A stretch of 64,000 bases of DNA from Bolinopsis microptera (GCF_026151205.1 NC_087079.1:2327730-2391729); one strand, 5' to 3'; positions 47,387 to 59,643 are shown, counted from the stretch's first letter. Numbers and translations are program-made. Notes: generated by a model not told the origin, from the letters alone.

Positions 47387-48862
47387 GTGTCACTGTCAAA
47401 TAAAGGTAAAGTTCAATTTAATCAAATAGAATTTAAAAGCGTCAAATCTCGCAAATTTGTCAGCTATGACTCTTCGTGGGGTGGCCCCCACGAAGAACTG
47501 GATCTTATATATTTAATTTTTAAGTAAGCCATGCAGTTTGGACCATTAACTTTAACTGTAACAGAGCGAGTCAGTCAGTCAAAAGGACACAGGTTAGCTG
47601 CAAGCTTCCGCACTAATTCTCAGAACTACTTATCAAGGTGATACAATCTTGACTCACAATTATCGACTAAGTGCCTTGATATCTGCACGTGAAAGTTTTG
47701 GTATAGCGGTTTTGTGGTGAGGAAGAGTTATAGTATTAGGTGTCTACTATTAGGAGGGGCACCCACGAAGAATTTGAAACAAGCCGTGAAGTTTGGGTAT
47801 TAGATTAATAGAGGCACCCCACGAAGTAGTCAAGTACGGGATTCTCTAACGAGTATAATACTTGTCATGGTGACAAGATTGCGTACTTCCAACTGGCTTA
47901 ATATCAGAATCAGTGGGATCGTAACTGGATTATTGCAACTGACGCCCTGCAAATTGCATTTCAATTACCAAATAGCGTCAAATATCGCAAATGTGTCAGC
48001 TGTGAGTAGCTGGTACCCCACGAAAAATGCAATCGTGAATTGAAGACATGGCATGAACTTTCAGTTTCATGACAACTTAAGAAGTTAAATTTGCACCTTG
48101 CCCACTGGCCAATGTCCACCAAGATCCAATATCAAGTTATAAAGAAAGCACCAATTCGCTTTCGCAATATCGTGTCGTAATCCCACGGACCCTGCTGATT
48201 TACTGAACCACTAAACTTATAATCTGACAGTGACCCTGAGCAGGAGGTTGCAGGCCAAAAATCTGACATAAATTTGGAGATTTTTCGCTGTGTGCGGATT
48301 TAGCTTTGGTATTTAAGTTTTGACTTTGAGGAAACTGGAAATCACAAAAACATATTCGCGAAAGTGTATTATTAGTACTACACGTACAGTAGGTTTCAAT
48401 AAATATTAGATTATTGGAGCAGGGAACATTTTCGTGAAATTCTATCATACCCAAGCTTTTAGAAACGATCATAGTATGACTTCTGGGAGTCAATTTTCTA
48501 TATAGTTCTGATCATTTGAGAGGTTATTATTTATGTTTTGAAACCCCACGGTGGAGGTTGGCGTGTGCCGCAATTTATTAATCAATGGTTATTACATAAA
48601 TGAAATTATAGAAGTCACACTAAAATATAATAATGTAAAATAAAATATATTAAAATAAATGCCCTACTAAAAGTACTATATAACTAACGGTCTGAAAAAC
48701 TGGTTGAAGTCGCAATTTGTAAACATGCTAATTACTATTTAATAATAATAGATAAAAAGTTTTGCGCGGCAGATGTAAATTCGGCATTGCATAATGGCAG
48801 TGAAATTAAAATGATATGTTGTTGATAAAAGATCATGGTCATTTGTCGCGAGTGATCTTTCT
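47387..48862. other. Non-coding region with repeated CCCCACGAAG phrase
   Basis: Phrases around CCCCACGAAG recur (about 47493, 47762, 47817, 48006), one as a perfect hairpin TTCTTCGTGGGG / CCCCACGAAGAA at about 47483-47507. A block AGCGTCAAAT.TCGCAAAT.TGTCAGCT occurs at about 47438 and about 47964. The last ~300 bp, next to the retrotransposon stop codon, are probably its 3' untranslated region (minus strand). No gene. Confidence 0.5.
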
Positions 48863-51800
48863 TTACGCGTTGTCGCTTACTAACTCGGTGTTGTAGTCTA
48901 TCTGCGAGCGCCCTTCTCTTTGAGACTTTTTTAGCCCAGGTATACTATAAAGTAAGAAATTTGGCCAATTTTCATCGTCTCCTGAGCTTTGCAGCTTGAG
49001 GAGTTCGCGCTTAACTGAATTTTTAAAGATTTCAATTGAAAAGGTAGAACTTGGAATAGTTATATCCTTACTTTGTTTTGTAATAGAGAGCATGGGTCCT
49101 TTGAAGAAAAGAGTATTTCTAAATGTTGGGCCGTTGTAAGTTGTGAACCAAGAAAGGTTATGTTCGTATGTGGAATTACAGGTGGGAATATCGTGAGGGA
49201 AAAGTTCTTTGATGGATTTAGGGAGAAGGCTTGGCATGTTCCTTACTTTGTGTAGTATAATAAGAGCGTTTTTTACAATGACGCTATGGACTGTTAGGAT
49301 ATTATGCAATCTAAACGCACTTTTTGTGTGCTCCGGGGGATTGCCGTCTTTATATCTATAATTTACATATCCTGACATAACAGCTCTAATTCCCTGCTTT
49401 TGCTTGGTGAACAGAGATTCAATGTGACATTTTGAGGCAAATCCCCACACTAAAGAACAGAAATTTAGATGGGATTGGATAAGGCTTTGGAAAATGTTTA
49501 GGCGGGCTTTGATAGGTAGAAGGTGCTTTAGCTTATACATAACTCCGAGGTAGCGACCCATCTTTATTCTAACTGCCGTAATGTGTTTTTGCCAAGTGAG
49601 CTTTTCGTCTAGGATCACTCCTAAAAATCTTGCTTCAGTCTTACGTTCGATTACAGTGTTGTCAATGGACAAATTAAAGCCGCTGAAGTCGATTCTTTTT
49701 CTAGTGAAAATCATGTAACACGTCTTTTTTACATTTAAAGATAGCCCATTAGCACCTACCCAATCTACAAGACGTGAAATTAGCTGATTAGCTTTTAATT
49801 GTATTTCTTCTAGGGTGGTTCCACTAATTAATATGTTTGTGTCGTCGGCATAAAGGATGAACTTTGCAAAATCACTAATTCCAGGTAGGTCGTTTATATA
49901 AATTACAAATAAGAGAGGTCCTAAAATGCTACCCTGAGGTACGCCGTAAACTATGGGCATGCTAGAAGAGCAAGTTCCGTTTAAAGTTACGTATTGAGAT
50001 CGATTACAAAGGTAAGATCTAAACCATTCGTGCGCGACTCCCCTGATCCCACAATGGTCAAGCTTCTTAAGTAAGGTCTCATGATCAAGCACGTCAAAGG
50101 CTTTACTGTAATCGAGCAGGAGCAGTAGGGAAATTTGTTTCTTATTCAGAGAGTGTAGTATAGAATTTTGGGCATTGAGCAGTGCATGTTCGCACGATCT
50201 TCCTGGCCGAAATCCGTATTGATTTTCGAAAAGAGAATCGTTCTTATCTAAAAATTCTAAAACACGAGCATGCATAAGTTTCTCATAAATTTTCGAGAAT
50301 GATCCCAAAAGAGAGATCGGCCTATAATTAGCTACTTCCAATTTTGAACCACCTTTGTGGATAGGAACGACTTTCGCAGTTTTTAGAGCATTTGGGAAGG
50401 TACCACTGGAGAACGAACAGTTAATGACATTAGCTAGTGCCCTGGTAAAGTTTTCGCAGCTGTTTGCAATTTTCAATGGCTCAATTTTACAATCGAGTGT
50501 GGACTTGTTCTTAAGCCCTGATATTATCTTTTGGACTTCACCGTGTGATGTAGGCTTAAGAAACATCGAGTTACTACACGAAGCCTTAAGAAAATGCTTG
50601 AAACCACCTGGGTCAAAGGTTCGACGGGCAGCGATTTGCCTCTTGATACTGGCTGCAATACCGGAGAAGTAGCCGTTAAATTTCTCAGCGACTGCCAGAT
50701 CGGAGCTTATAATCGTGCCATCGTCGTCCTTCAGACGGGTGTGTCCGAACTTTTTTCTGTTACGGTTCAGGAGGCCATTGATAATTTTCCATTGATTTTT
50801 AGAGCAGTTTTGGTATTTGTCAAACATTTTCTTATAGTACTTTTCTTTGGCTAGATTCACATGTTTGTGACAAAACTTTTTCATTTTATCATACGCGTCG
50901 CAGTTTTTTTGTGATGGATTTATAGTTTTTTCAAAAAAAAGTAACTTCTTGCGGTTGCATGCCGCCTCAAGCCAGGGTAAGATCCAAGGCTTTGGGTCAG
51001 CTCTTTCGAATTTTCTTCTCGAACTGTCGCGCTTCAGGGGGTATGCAGTATTGTAGTGTTTCATGTACGTTTGATAGATGGAATTGTATTGTTCATCAGC
51101 GCACGTTGAGGAGGTAGCATCATCCCAGGTCTCACTTACAATAAGCTCTTTGAATTTAGTATGATTAGCTTCGTTAAATACACGGGCCTCTAATTTCAAG
51201 CTAGTGTTGTTGTTCTTTACACGTTGACTACGGAATCGCTCGTTCAAACTAGGTGTGGCTCCTAAACTAATGGTTGTGCTAACCGCGAGATGATCTGACA
51301 TATCCAACGTCACGACATTACAACTAATAACGTTGGTCACGTGATTAGTATACACGTGATCAATAAGCGTTGCACTGTGGTCAGTTACCCTGGTAGGCTT
51401 GGAGACAGTCTGGGCAAACCCATATTTTTCTAGTAAGCTTATAAGATCCTGGCTGTAAGCGTCGGTATCGTATTTTATAAGATCAATATTTGCATCACCC
51501 AGGAAGACTATCTGCTTTCTGGAGTGTCTATCAAGACCCCTGAGCACGTTTTCAAACTTTTCAAGGAATTTTTTAGGGCTTGTGGATGGCGAGCGGTAGA
51601 AATTTACGATGATTTTTGTCTTATTTCCGTTTTTAAAATTGTTGATTTTAAGCAATTGAAATTCTCCGCAAGTAACTTCTTCTGGACTCAGATTGAGTTC
51701 GAGTTCCTGTATTTTATCGTAATCACAAACGCGTTTGTTAACATAGAGCGCAAGACCACCTCCTTTTCCAGATTTACGTGCAGGTTCTTTGATAAAGGGC

Positions 51801-52153
51801 TCGTAAAACTGTTCGATTTCAATGTCGTTCAGACCATTAGGAAGATTAGAAATTTTACAGTTGGTTTCATTGAGGCAGATGAGGTCAAATTTGGAGAATG
51901 TTTCTATTTCTTCTCTAAAATTCGAGATATTCTTCACGAGTGATCTAACGTTTAACGAAAGTATCTTAATTTCGCGATTGCTAGGGGTCTTGATATTATC
52001 AGGGTGTTGGTACTTACAGCTAACCAATATCTCCGATATACAATTGTTGAGATCGATTTCGCTGGAATCTATTTCATCAGTAAGTTCGCCTATTTGATTC
52101 AGTACGTGAGAACGAATATAGGGGTTAAAAGTGGGGGTTATATTTTGACTCAG
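48863..52153 (-). CDS. Non-LTR retrotransposon ORF2-type protein: endonuclease and reverse transcriptase (CR1/L2/Jockey group)
   Basis: A frame of about 1,096 codons without internal stops. It begins after a TGA at 52154-52156, but no ATG occurs near its start; the first ~42 codons before 52027 also lack one. The endonuclease lies first: LSLNVRSL, LNETN, GGGLALYV, GDANIDL, LIDHVYTN and SDHLAV. The reverse transcriptase follows with KTAKVVPIHKGG, NYRPISLL, YGFRPGRSCEHAL, LLDYSKAFD, GVPQGSILGPLLFVIYINDL and catalytic YADD (about 49845). Motif set and length fit the CR1/L2/Jockey lineage, which copies its RNA at a nicked target. It has no RNase H domain that I can see and no ORF1 upstream. The copy looks recent because a frame this long is intact; missing ATG may mean 5' truncation or reinitiation from an absent ORF1. 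Confidence 0.93.
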   Translation of the reverse strand: MSQNITPTFNPYIRSHVLNQIGELTDEIDSSEIDLNNCISEILVSCKYQHPDNIKTPSNREIKILSLNVRSLVKNISNFREEIETFSKFDLICLNETNCKISNLPNGLNDIEIEQFYEPFIKEPARKSGKGGGLALYVNKRVCDYDKIQELELNLSPEEVTCGEFQLLKINNFKNGNKTKIIVNFYRSPSTSPKKFLEKFENVLRGLDRHSRKQIVFLGDANIDLIKYDTDAYSQDLISLLEKYGFAQTVSKPTRVTDHSATLIDHVYTNHVTNVISCNVVTLDMSDHLAVSTTISLGATPSLNERFRSQRVKNNNTSLKLEARVFNEANHTKFKELIVSETWDDATSSTCADEQYNSIYQTYMKHYNTAYPLKRDSSRRKFERADPKPWILPWLEAACNRKKLLFFEKTINPSQKNCDAYDKMKKFCHKHVNLAKEKYYKKMFDKYQNCSKNQWKIINGLLNRNRKKFGHTRLKDDDGTIISSDLAVAEKFNGYFSGIAASIKRQIAARRTFDPGGFKHFLKASCSNSMFLKPTSHGEVQKIISGLKNKSTLDCKIEPLKIANSCENFTRALANVINCSFSSGTFPNALKTAKVVPIHKGGSKLEVANYRPISLLGSFSKIYEKLMHARVLEFLDKNDSLFENQYGFRPGRSCEHALLNAQNSILHSLNKKQISLLLLLDYSKAFDVLDHETLLKKLDHCGIRGVAHEWFRSYLCNRSQYVTLNGTCSSSMPIVYGVPQGSILGPLLFVIYINDLPGISDFAKFILYADDTNILISGTTLEEIQLKANQLISRLVDWVGANGLSLNVKKTCYMIFTRKRIDFSGFNLSIDNTVIERKTEARFLGVILDEKLTWQKHITAVRIKMGRYLGVMYKLKHLLPIKARLNIFQSLIQSHLNFCSLVWGFASKCHIESLFTKQKQGIRAVMSGYVNYRYKDGNPPEHTKSAFRLHNILTVHSVIVKNALIILHKVRNMPSLLPKSIKELFPHDIPTCNSTYEHNLSWFTTYNGPTFRNTLFFKGPMLSITKQSKDITIPSSTFSIEIFKNSVKRELLKLQSSGDDENWPNFLLYSIPGLKKSQREGRSQIDYNTELVSDNA

Positions 52154-52156
52154 TCA

Positions 52157-53868
52157 AAAACGAAGTCCGAAAGTACTACATCTAGGCTGTGGCATTTTCT
52201 CGCCATTCTATTTAAATTCAATTAATTTTTAAATTTACGGGGACATACATAAAAACCGTTTATGATTTGATCGGAAATATGACTTTTAAATTTGGTGAAG
52301 TCTTTCACTGTAATACTGATATTTCAAAATAATTTTATAATGCTTTAGATTGATTTTTATTGAACCTTCACATTAAGTCAGTCACCAAGCCAGTCAGTGA
52401 TCAGTCACAAAATCAGTCAGTCACCAAGTCAGTCAGTCACCAAGTCAGTCAATCACCAAGCTGCAAATTGGTACAGCTTCGGCTCATGATACACACTTAG
52501 CTTTAATGCTACCAATCATACAGTTCTTGAGATATCGTTCCACAATTTCTTGGCTAACGTTGAAATGCATGGCTATAAACGTTGAAATTTATGGCGAACG
52601 TTGAATTTCGAAATAAAAACGAAAATTTCTCTTCTCATCAATAACCACTTTGGCTGAAACGATTGGAGGAAAAAATGCTGTGATGTGGGGAAGTCACAAG
52701 AAGTTGCCGGAAGATCGACTACTTAGGAGCAACTCCAATTCCAAATCGAAACCCCACGAAGTAAAAAATCCATTATGCTATAAAGGTATTTTCCTTCTTT
52801 TCAACATGGGTTAATTCAATCTCAAGACTTCAGGCAAACCATCACAGCAAGATTAAATTAAATTTCAACATAATCGTAAACTTGCGAAACTGTAGCCATA
52901 GAAATAATACTAATACTTATCGACGCATGCACTGAGATTGAAAATGACGAGAACATAGTTAATGCTGCCCAATTCGGTATAATCATGATTCTATTACTAA
53001 TCCCACTCATGAGATAGATGTCAAAATTAACACCTTATCAATCTGAGAATTCTCACAGGGCTCAACGTTCCCATGCCCTTCTCACAGGGCTCAACGTTCC
53101 CGTGCCCTTCGACCCTACGATACAAATAATCTCAACCGTTTATGTACAAAATGCAGCTGACTTTTAAAATCTACAATGAACTTAACGCTTCATATAGCAA
53201 TTTAGCTTTAATATAGCAGCGTCCGTTCGTTTTCAGGGCGGTTGGATATATGCTGAAATATATACTGCAATATATAATACTGCACTAGAATTTTATCATT
53301 TTGTCTTTGAGCAGACGGATGGTGACACTTCAATAACGCTTTATTGCTGATTGCAGTGAGTGAAACTGTAGTACTAGTAGCTAAATTGTAGTAGCTCATA
53401 TCACAATTTAGCACGGTCTTTGTGACACTTCATTCATTTCAAGTAAGTAAGATATATTAATATTATATTTGAGGGTTGAGGTCAGGCTGGAGGTAGCTAC
53501 TGATATATTTCCAAGAAGTTCAATCCAGCAATATCATTATATATACATATATATATATTATATTGATATATTATGATCTTGTTGTTGAACTTCTCGAAAA
53601 TATTATATATATCAGTATATGGACATGTTCATTTTAAGTTGAGAATACTGATACAATATTTGTGACCCTATCCAACAGCACAGTGTTATTAATGTTGTCA
53701 CACTATGAAACTATACAAACCCTCAATGGTTAGGTTAAATTGCGTCTCATACTCTAGGCAGACTTTGTCACATAACGATACCTTTATCAGGTGAAAATAT
53801 ATCGTTTGAATTTGGCCGGTAGTGAAATATAAACTTTTTCATACTAGAAATATGTGACAGAGCTATTA
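52157..53868. other. Non-coding region
   Basis: No gene is supported. A GTCAGTCACCAA-type tandem stretch lies at about 52376-52458, and one more CCCCACGAAG phrase at about 52751. GGGCTCAACGTTCCC occurs twice at about 53057-53096 as part of a ~36-bp duplication. An AT-rich (TATA)n-like segment is at about 53538-53570. Confidence 0.45.
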
Positions 53869-54638
53869 TTATAAACCCCTCCGGGATAGAATAAGATTCT
53901 GATAATCCCGGCTCCCGCTAAATAGATTCTGATAATCCCGGCTCCCGCTGTTAGTTTTTTCCCGCTGAATGAATAACCCCGGCACAGCTTTTATAATCCC
54001 GCCCCGCTAATTTGGCTCATATCAACAAGATTTGTTTTGTTTTGATATTCCATGAGAATTTCAACCGCGCACTGTCACGTGTTTTGATGACGTGTATCAC
54101 GTGACTAACTACTACGACGCGCATTGGTAAAAAATGTCACGTGACCTATGGCTTAACGTAAGAACTATAAATACACTCGATCTACGTATCGGTCTAATTG
54201 CAGGCGCTGGCAAAACTCCAGCACACTGCTTACATTACTTAAACTCTTACATTAATTGGACCAGTTCCAAAACTTGTCTCGACGGTTACATTTGATTTAG
54301 TCCGGTTCGGTTAATTTTGTCGTGTTTGACTTGATATAAGCCATGTATAATTATAGTCGTCTACTTTGATGAACTTCATGACACGATATCATTATTAGCT
54401 TTTATCGCTTGCCAGGCTTAACTCGACGCCCCTTATCGATATTCATATTCATTCAACGTTCTGACTGAGGAATAATGTTTAGATATAACGCCAATTTCAA
54501 AAGTCATAGTACCTTAGTTGTATTTATTTGGTAGTCCCCAATTCCATTTCATATTTTCCATAATGATCTCATATAGCTAGAATTAAGAGTAAAATGTCAA
54601 ATTTGTTGGTCCTAGCACTAACCCGGAGGGGTTTATAA
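53869..54638. mobile_element. TIR element candidate, ~770 bp
   Basis: The ends are exact 17-bp inverted copies: TTATAAACCCCTCCGGG at 53869-53885 and its complement at 54622-54638. Inside the left end a segment containing GATTCTGATAATCCCGGCTC is tandemly duplicated (about 53893 and 53926). Three CACGTG palindromes lie at 54076, 54098 and 54138. No ORF with recognisable content. A target-site duplication is not obvious because the end sequence is itself rich in TTATAA. Confidence 0.6.
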
Positions 54639-54668
54639 CACATAACACCGGCACGCTTAAGTTATATT

Positions 54669-54806
54669 AAAATAACCCCTCGTGCTAAAGCACGTCGGGG
54701 TTATTTTCATAATAATCCCTCGTGCTTCGCACTCGAAATTATTATAAATTTTTCCCGCGCGTCGCGGGAAAAATTGAAATATAATCCCTGCGCATGCCGG
54801 GGTTAT
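54669..54806. repeat. Run of four adjacent hairpins
   Basis: Hairpin A (54669-54707) pairs AAAATAACCCC with GGGGTTATTTT and GTGC with GCAC. B (about 54709-54743) is partial. C (54747-54775) pairs AATTTTTCCCGCG perfectly with its complement over a 3-base loop. D (54781-54806) pairs ATAATCCC-type with GGGGTTAT. Each begins with a (T)AATCCC or TAACCCC-like phrase, the same vocabulary found inside the left end of the neighbouring TIR element (53900-54015). Confidence 0.75.
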
Positions 54807-55740
54807 GTGTGTTTGAGCCCCTTGCGGGAGGCCGACTAAGTGGGACCCCGAATTATTAGGAGTCAGATCATGTTACTAATTAGTGACGTATAATTAGTGA
54901 TGTGATTCATCAGTAGAATTTAATTGACCTAGAAATGTGCTAGATATAGTAGCTTAGTAGTTAGTAGGGCCTGTCGTGATATCATGGATCGCTTAGGTTC
55001 CACCAGGATCTGGATTCTGGTAGTCCTCATAATTCTGCGGCCTCTATGTATCGTCATCTCGCACGTGTTTGACCAAATTTTCAAATTTCCAGTTGATAAG
55101 ATAGTTCCATATCATGACTATAAGTATTTACATATTTAACGGCTTTTGTTTGTTAAATGGTGCCACCAAGTAATTCTGATACATATTTAAGAGATAAAAG
55201 GAATGTTTAGGGCACCCTGACAACAAAATTTCAAACTTTAACTTTAAGCAACTGCATTGCAAAAATAGCAAAAAACCATGATAAATCGAAGTCGAAAACC
55301 AGAAAGAATGACTTATGTTAACTATCACTTGGTAACAATTAAGTCTTAGTTCCTTTAAATCAACGAAGCCAGTATAACTATAAGAAATGCAATAAAGCGG
55401 CTTAAGCTCTTAAGTAAACTGTGACCAAATGTGACACACCCAAATCTACCAAGGTCGCCCATCGGACACCACACGTCAACAGACGCACGAGTCGTGCAGG
55501 TTGCAGGTTGCAACGCACGACCGTTCTAATAATCTGTCAATCTGAGATCGTCAATATCAAGTTCGTCGGCTGAATATGAGTAATATGATGATGTTATTTC
55601 ATTAATCAAGAACATGTCTGCAAAAAATTTTATCTGGCATGCGCTTAAAAACGTTAAACGTTCTTTACTACTGTTTTTAGCATTCTATCTACCACTGCTA
55701 ATGCAGAATAACATTGGTGTTATTAAACAGACCAGAAAAC
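54807..55740. other. Non-coding spacer
   Basis: No gene is supported. The open frame starting at 55614 has a hydrophobic start but runs directly into the 16-bp minisatellite and is discounted. Confidence 0.4.
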
Positions 55741-58700
55741 TAGAACATCAGAGGACCAGCTCATCAGAGGACCAGAACATCAGAGGACCAGAACATCAGA
55801 GGACCAGAACATCAGAGGACCAGAACATCAGAGGACTAGAACATCAGGGAACCAGAATATCAGAGGACCAGAACATCAGAGGACCAGAACATCAGGGGAC
55901 CAGAACATCAGGGGACCAGATCATCAGAGGACCAGAACATCAGAGGACCAGCACATCAGAGGACCAGAACATCAGGGGACCAGATCATCAGAGGACCAGA
56001 ACATCAGAGGACCAGAACATCAGAGGACCAGAACATCAGAGGACCAGAACATCAGACGACTAGAACATCAGAGGACCAGAACATCAGAGGACCAGATCAT
56101 CAGAGGACCAGAACATCAGAGGACCAGAACATCAGAGGACCAGCACATCAGAGGACCAGCACATCAGAGGACCAGAACATCAGAGGACCAGAACATCAGG
56201 GGACCAGAACATCAGAGGACCAGATCATCAGAGGACCAGATCATCAGAGGACCAGCACATCAGAGGACCAGAACATCAGAGGACCAGAACATCAGAGGAC
56301 TAGAACATCAGGGGACCAGAATATCAGAGGACCAGATAATCAGAGGACCAGATCATCAGAGGACCAGCACATCAGAGGACCAGAACATCAGAGGACCAGA
56401 ACATCAGAGGACTAGAACATCAGGGGACCAGAATATCAGAGGACCAGATAATCAGAGGACCAGATCATCAGAGGACCAGAACATCAGAGGACCAGAACAT
56501 CAGAGGACTAGAACATCAGAGGACCAGAATATCAGAGGACCAGAACATCAGAGGACCAGATCATCAGAGGACCAGCACATCAGAGGACCAGATCATCAGA
56601 GGACCAGCACATCAGAGGACCAGAACATCAGAGGACCAGAACATCAGAGGACTAGAACATCAGGGGACCAGAATATCAGAGGACCAGATAATCAGAGGAC
56701 CAGATCATCAGAGGACCAGCACATCAGAGGACCAGAACATCAGAGGACCAGAACATCAGAGGACTAGAACATCAGGGGACCAGAATATCAGAGGACCAGA
56801 TAATCAGAGGACCAGATCATCAGAGGACCAGAACATCAGAGGACCAGAACATCAGAGGACTAGAACATCAGAGGACCAGAATATCAGAGGACCAGAACAT
56901 CAGAGGACCAGATCATCAGAGGACCAGCACATCAGAGGACCAGAACATCAGAGGACCAGAACATCAGAGGACTAGAACATCAGGGGACCAGAACATCAGG
57001 GGACCAGAACATCAGAGGACCAGCACATCAGAGGACCAGCACATCAGAGGACCAGAACATCAGAGGACCAGAACATCAGAGGACTAGAACATCAGGGGAC
57101 CAGAATATCAGAGGACCAGATAATCAGAGGACCAGCACATCAGGGGACTAGATCATCAGAGGACCAGAACATCAGGGGACCAGATCATCAGAGGACCAGA
57201 ACATCAGAGGACCAGAACATCAGAGGACCAGAACATCAGAGGACCAGAACATCAGAGGACCAGAACATCAGAGGACCAGCACATCAGAGGACCAGAACAT
57301 CAGAGGACCAGAACATCAGAGGACCAGAACATCAGAGGACTAGAACATCAGGGGACCAGAACATCAGGGGACCAGAACATCAGAGGACCAGAACATCAGA
57401 GGACCAGCACATCAGAGGACCAGAACATCAGAGGACCAGAACATCAGAGGACTAGAACATCAGGGGACTAGAACATCAGGGGACCAGAATATCAGAGGAC
57501 CAGATAATCAGAGGACCAGCACATCAGGGGACTAGATCATCAGAGGACCAGAACATCAGGGGACCAGAACATCAGGGGACCAGAATATCAGAAGACCAGA
57601 ACATCAGAAGACCAGAATATCAGAGGACCAGAACATCAGAGGACCAGAACATCAGAGGACCAGAACATCAGAGGACTAGAACATCAGGGGACCAGAACAT
57701 CAGGGGACCAGAACATCAGAGGACCAGCACATCAGAGGACCAGCACATCAGAGGACCAGAACATCAGAGGACCAGAACATCAGAGGACTAGAACATCAGG
57801 GGACCAGAATATCAGAGGACCAGATAATCAGAGGACCAGCACATCAGGGGACTAGATCATCAGAGGACCAGAACATCAGGGGACCAGATCATCAGAGGAC
57901 CAGAACATCAGAGGACCAGAACATCAGAGGACCAGCACATCAGAGGACCAGAACATCAGAGGACTAGCACATCAGAGGACCAGCACATCAGAGGACCAGA
58001 TCATCAGAGGACCAGATCATCAGACGACTAGAACATCAGAGGACTAGAACATTAGTGGACCAGATCATCAGAGGACTAGAACATTAGTGGACCAGAACAT
58101 CAGAGGACCAGAACATCAGAGGACCAGAACATCAGAGGACCAGAACATCAGAGGACCAGAACATCAGAGGACCAGAACATCAGAGGACTAGAACATTAGT
58201 GGACCAGATCATCAGAGGACTAGAACATTAGTGGACCAGAACATCAGAGGACCAGAACATCAGAGGACCAGAACATCAGAGGACCAGAACATCAGAGGAC
58301 CAGAACATCAGAGTACCAGAACATCAGAGGACCAGATCATCAGAGGACCAGAACATCAGAGGACCAGATCATCAGAGGACCAGATCATCAGAGGACCAGA
58401 ACATCAGACGACTAGAACATCAGAGGACTAGAACATTAGTGGACCAGATCATCAGAGGACTAGAACATTAGTGGACCAGAACATCAGAGGACCAGAACAT
58501 CAGAGGACCAGAACATCAGAGGACCAGAACATCAGAGGACCAGAACATCAGAGTACCAGAACATCAGAGGACCAGATCATCAGAGGACCAGAACATCAGA
58601 GGACCAGATCATCAGAGGACCAGAACATCAGAGGACCAGAACATCAGACGACTAGAACATCAGAGGACTAGAACATTAGTGGACCAGATCATCAGAGGAC

Positions 58701-59643
58701 TAGAACATTAGTGGACCAGAACATCAGAGGACCAGAACATCAGAGGACCAGAACATCAGAGGACCAGAACATCAGAGGACCAGAACATCAGAGTACCAGA
58801 ACATCAGAGGACCAGATCATCAGAGGACCAGATCATCAGAGGACCAGATCATCAGAGGACCAGAACATCAGAGGACCAGAACATCTGACGACTAGAACAT
58901 CAGAGGACTAGAACATTAGTGGACCAGATCATCAGAGGACTAGAACATTAGTGGACCAGAACATCAGAGGACCAGAACATCAGAGGACCAGAACATCAGA
59001 GGACCAGAACATCAGAGGACCAGAACATCAGAGTACCAGAACATTAGTGGACCAGATCATCAGAGGACTAGAACATTAGTGGACCAGAACATCAGAGGAC
59101 TAGAACATTAGTGGACCAGAACATCAGAGGACCAGAACATCAGAGGACCAGAACATCAGAGGACCAGAACATCAGAGGACCAGAACATCAGAGTACCAGA
59201 ACATCAGAGGACCAGATCATCAGAGGACCAGAACATCAGAGGACCAGATCATCAGAGGACCAGAACATCAGAGGACCAGAACATCAGACGACTAGAACAT
59301 CAGAGGACTAGAACATTAGTGGACCAGATCATCAGAGGACTAGAACATTAGTGGACCAGAACATCAGAGGACCAGAACATCAGAGGACCAGAACATCAGA
59401 GGACCAGAACATCAGAGGACCAGAACATCAGAGTACCAGAACATCAGAGGACCAGATCATCAGAGGACCAGATCATCAGACGACCAGAACATCAGACGAC
59501 CAGAACATCAGAGGACCAGAACATCAGAGGACCAGAACATCAGAGGACCAGCACATCAGAGGACCAGCACATCAGAGGACCAGAACATCAGAGGACCAGC
59601 ACATCAGAGGACCAGAACATCAGAGGACCAGAACATCAGGGGA
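55741..59643. repeat. 16-bp minisatellite with 240-bp higher-order units
   Basis: About 244 units of AGAACATCAGAGGACC with recurrent variants (GATCATC, GCACATC, GATAATC, GGGGACC, GGACTAG, AGTACC, ATTAGTGGACC). From about 58080 to 59440 the variant order repeats every 240 bp (15 units), shown by identical 66-codon frames starting at 58231, 58471 and 58711 and again at 59111 and 59351. One period of 160 bp between 58951 and 59110 breaks the register. It is the longest array in the window. Confidence 0.97.

Noticed and set aside
55614-56063. Secreted repeat protein with hydrophobic N-terminus
   Set aside because: The hydrophobic start precedes the 16-bp minisatellite by chance. The unit length is not a multiple of three and variation ignores the frame.
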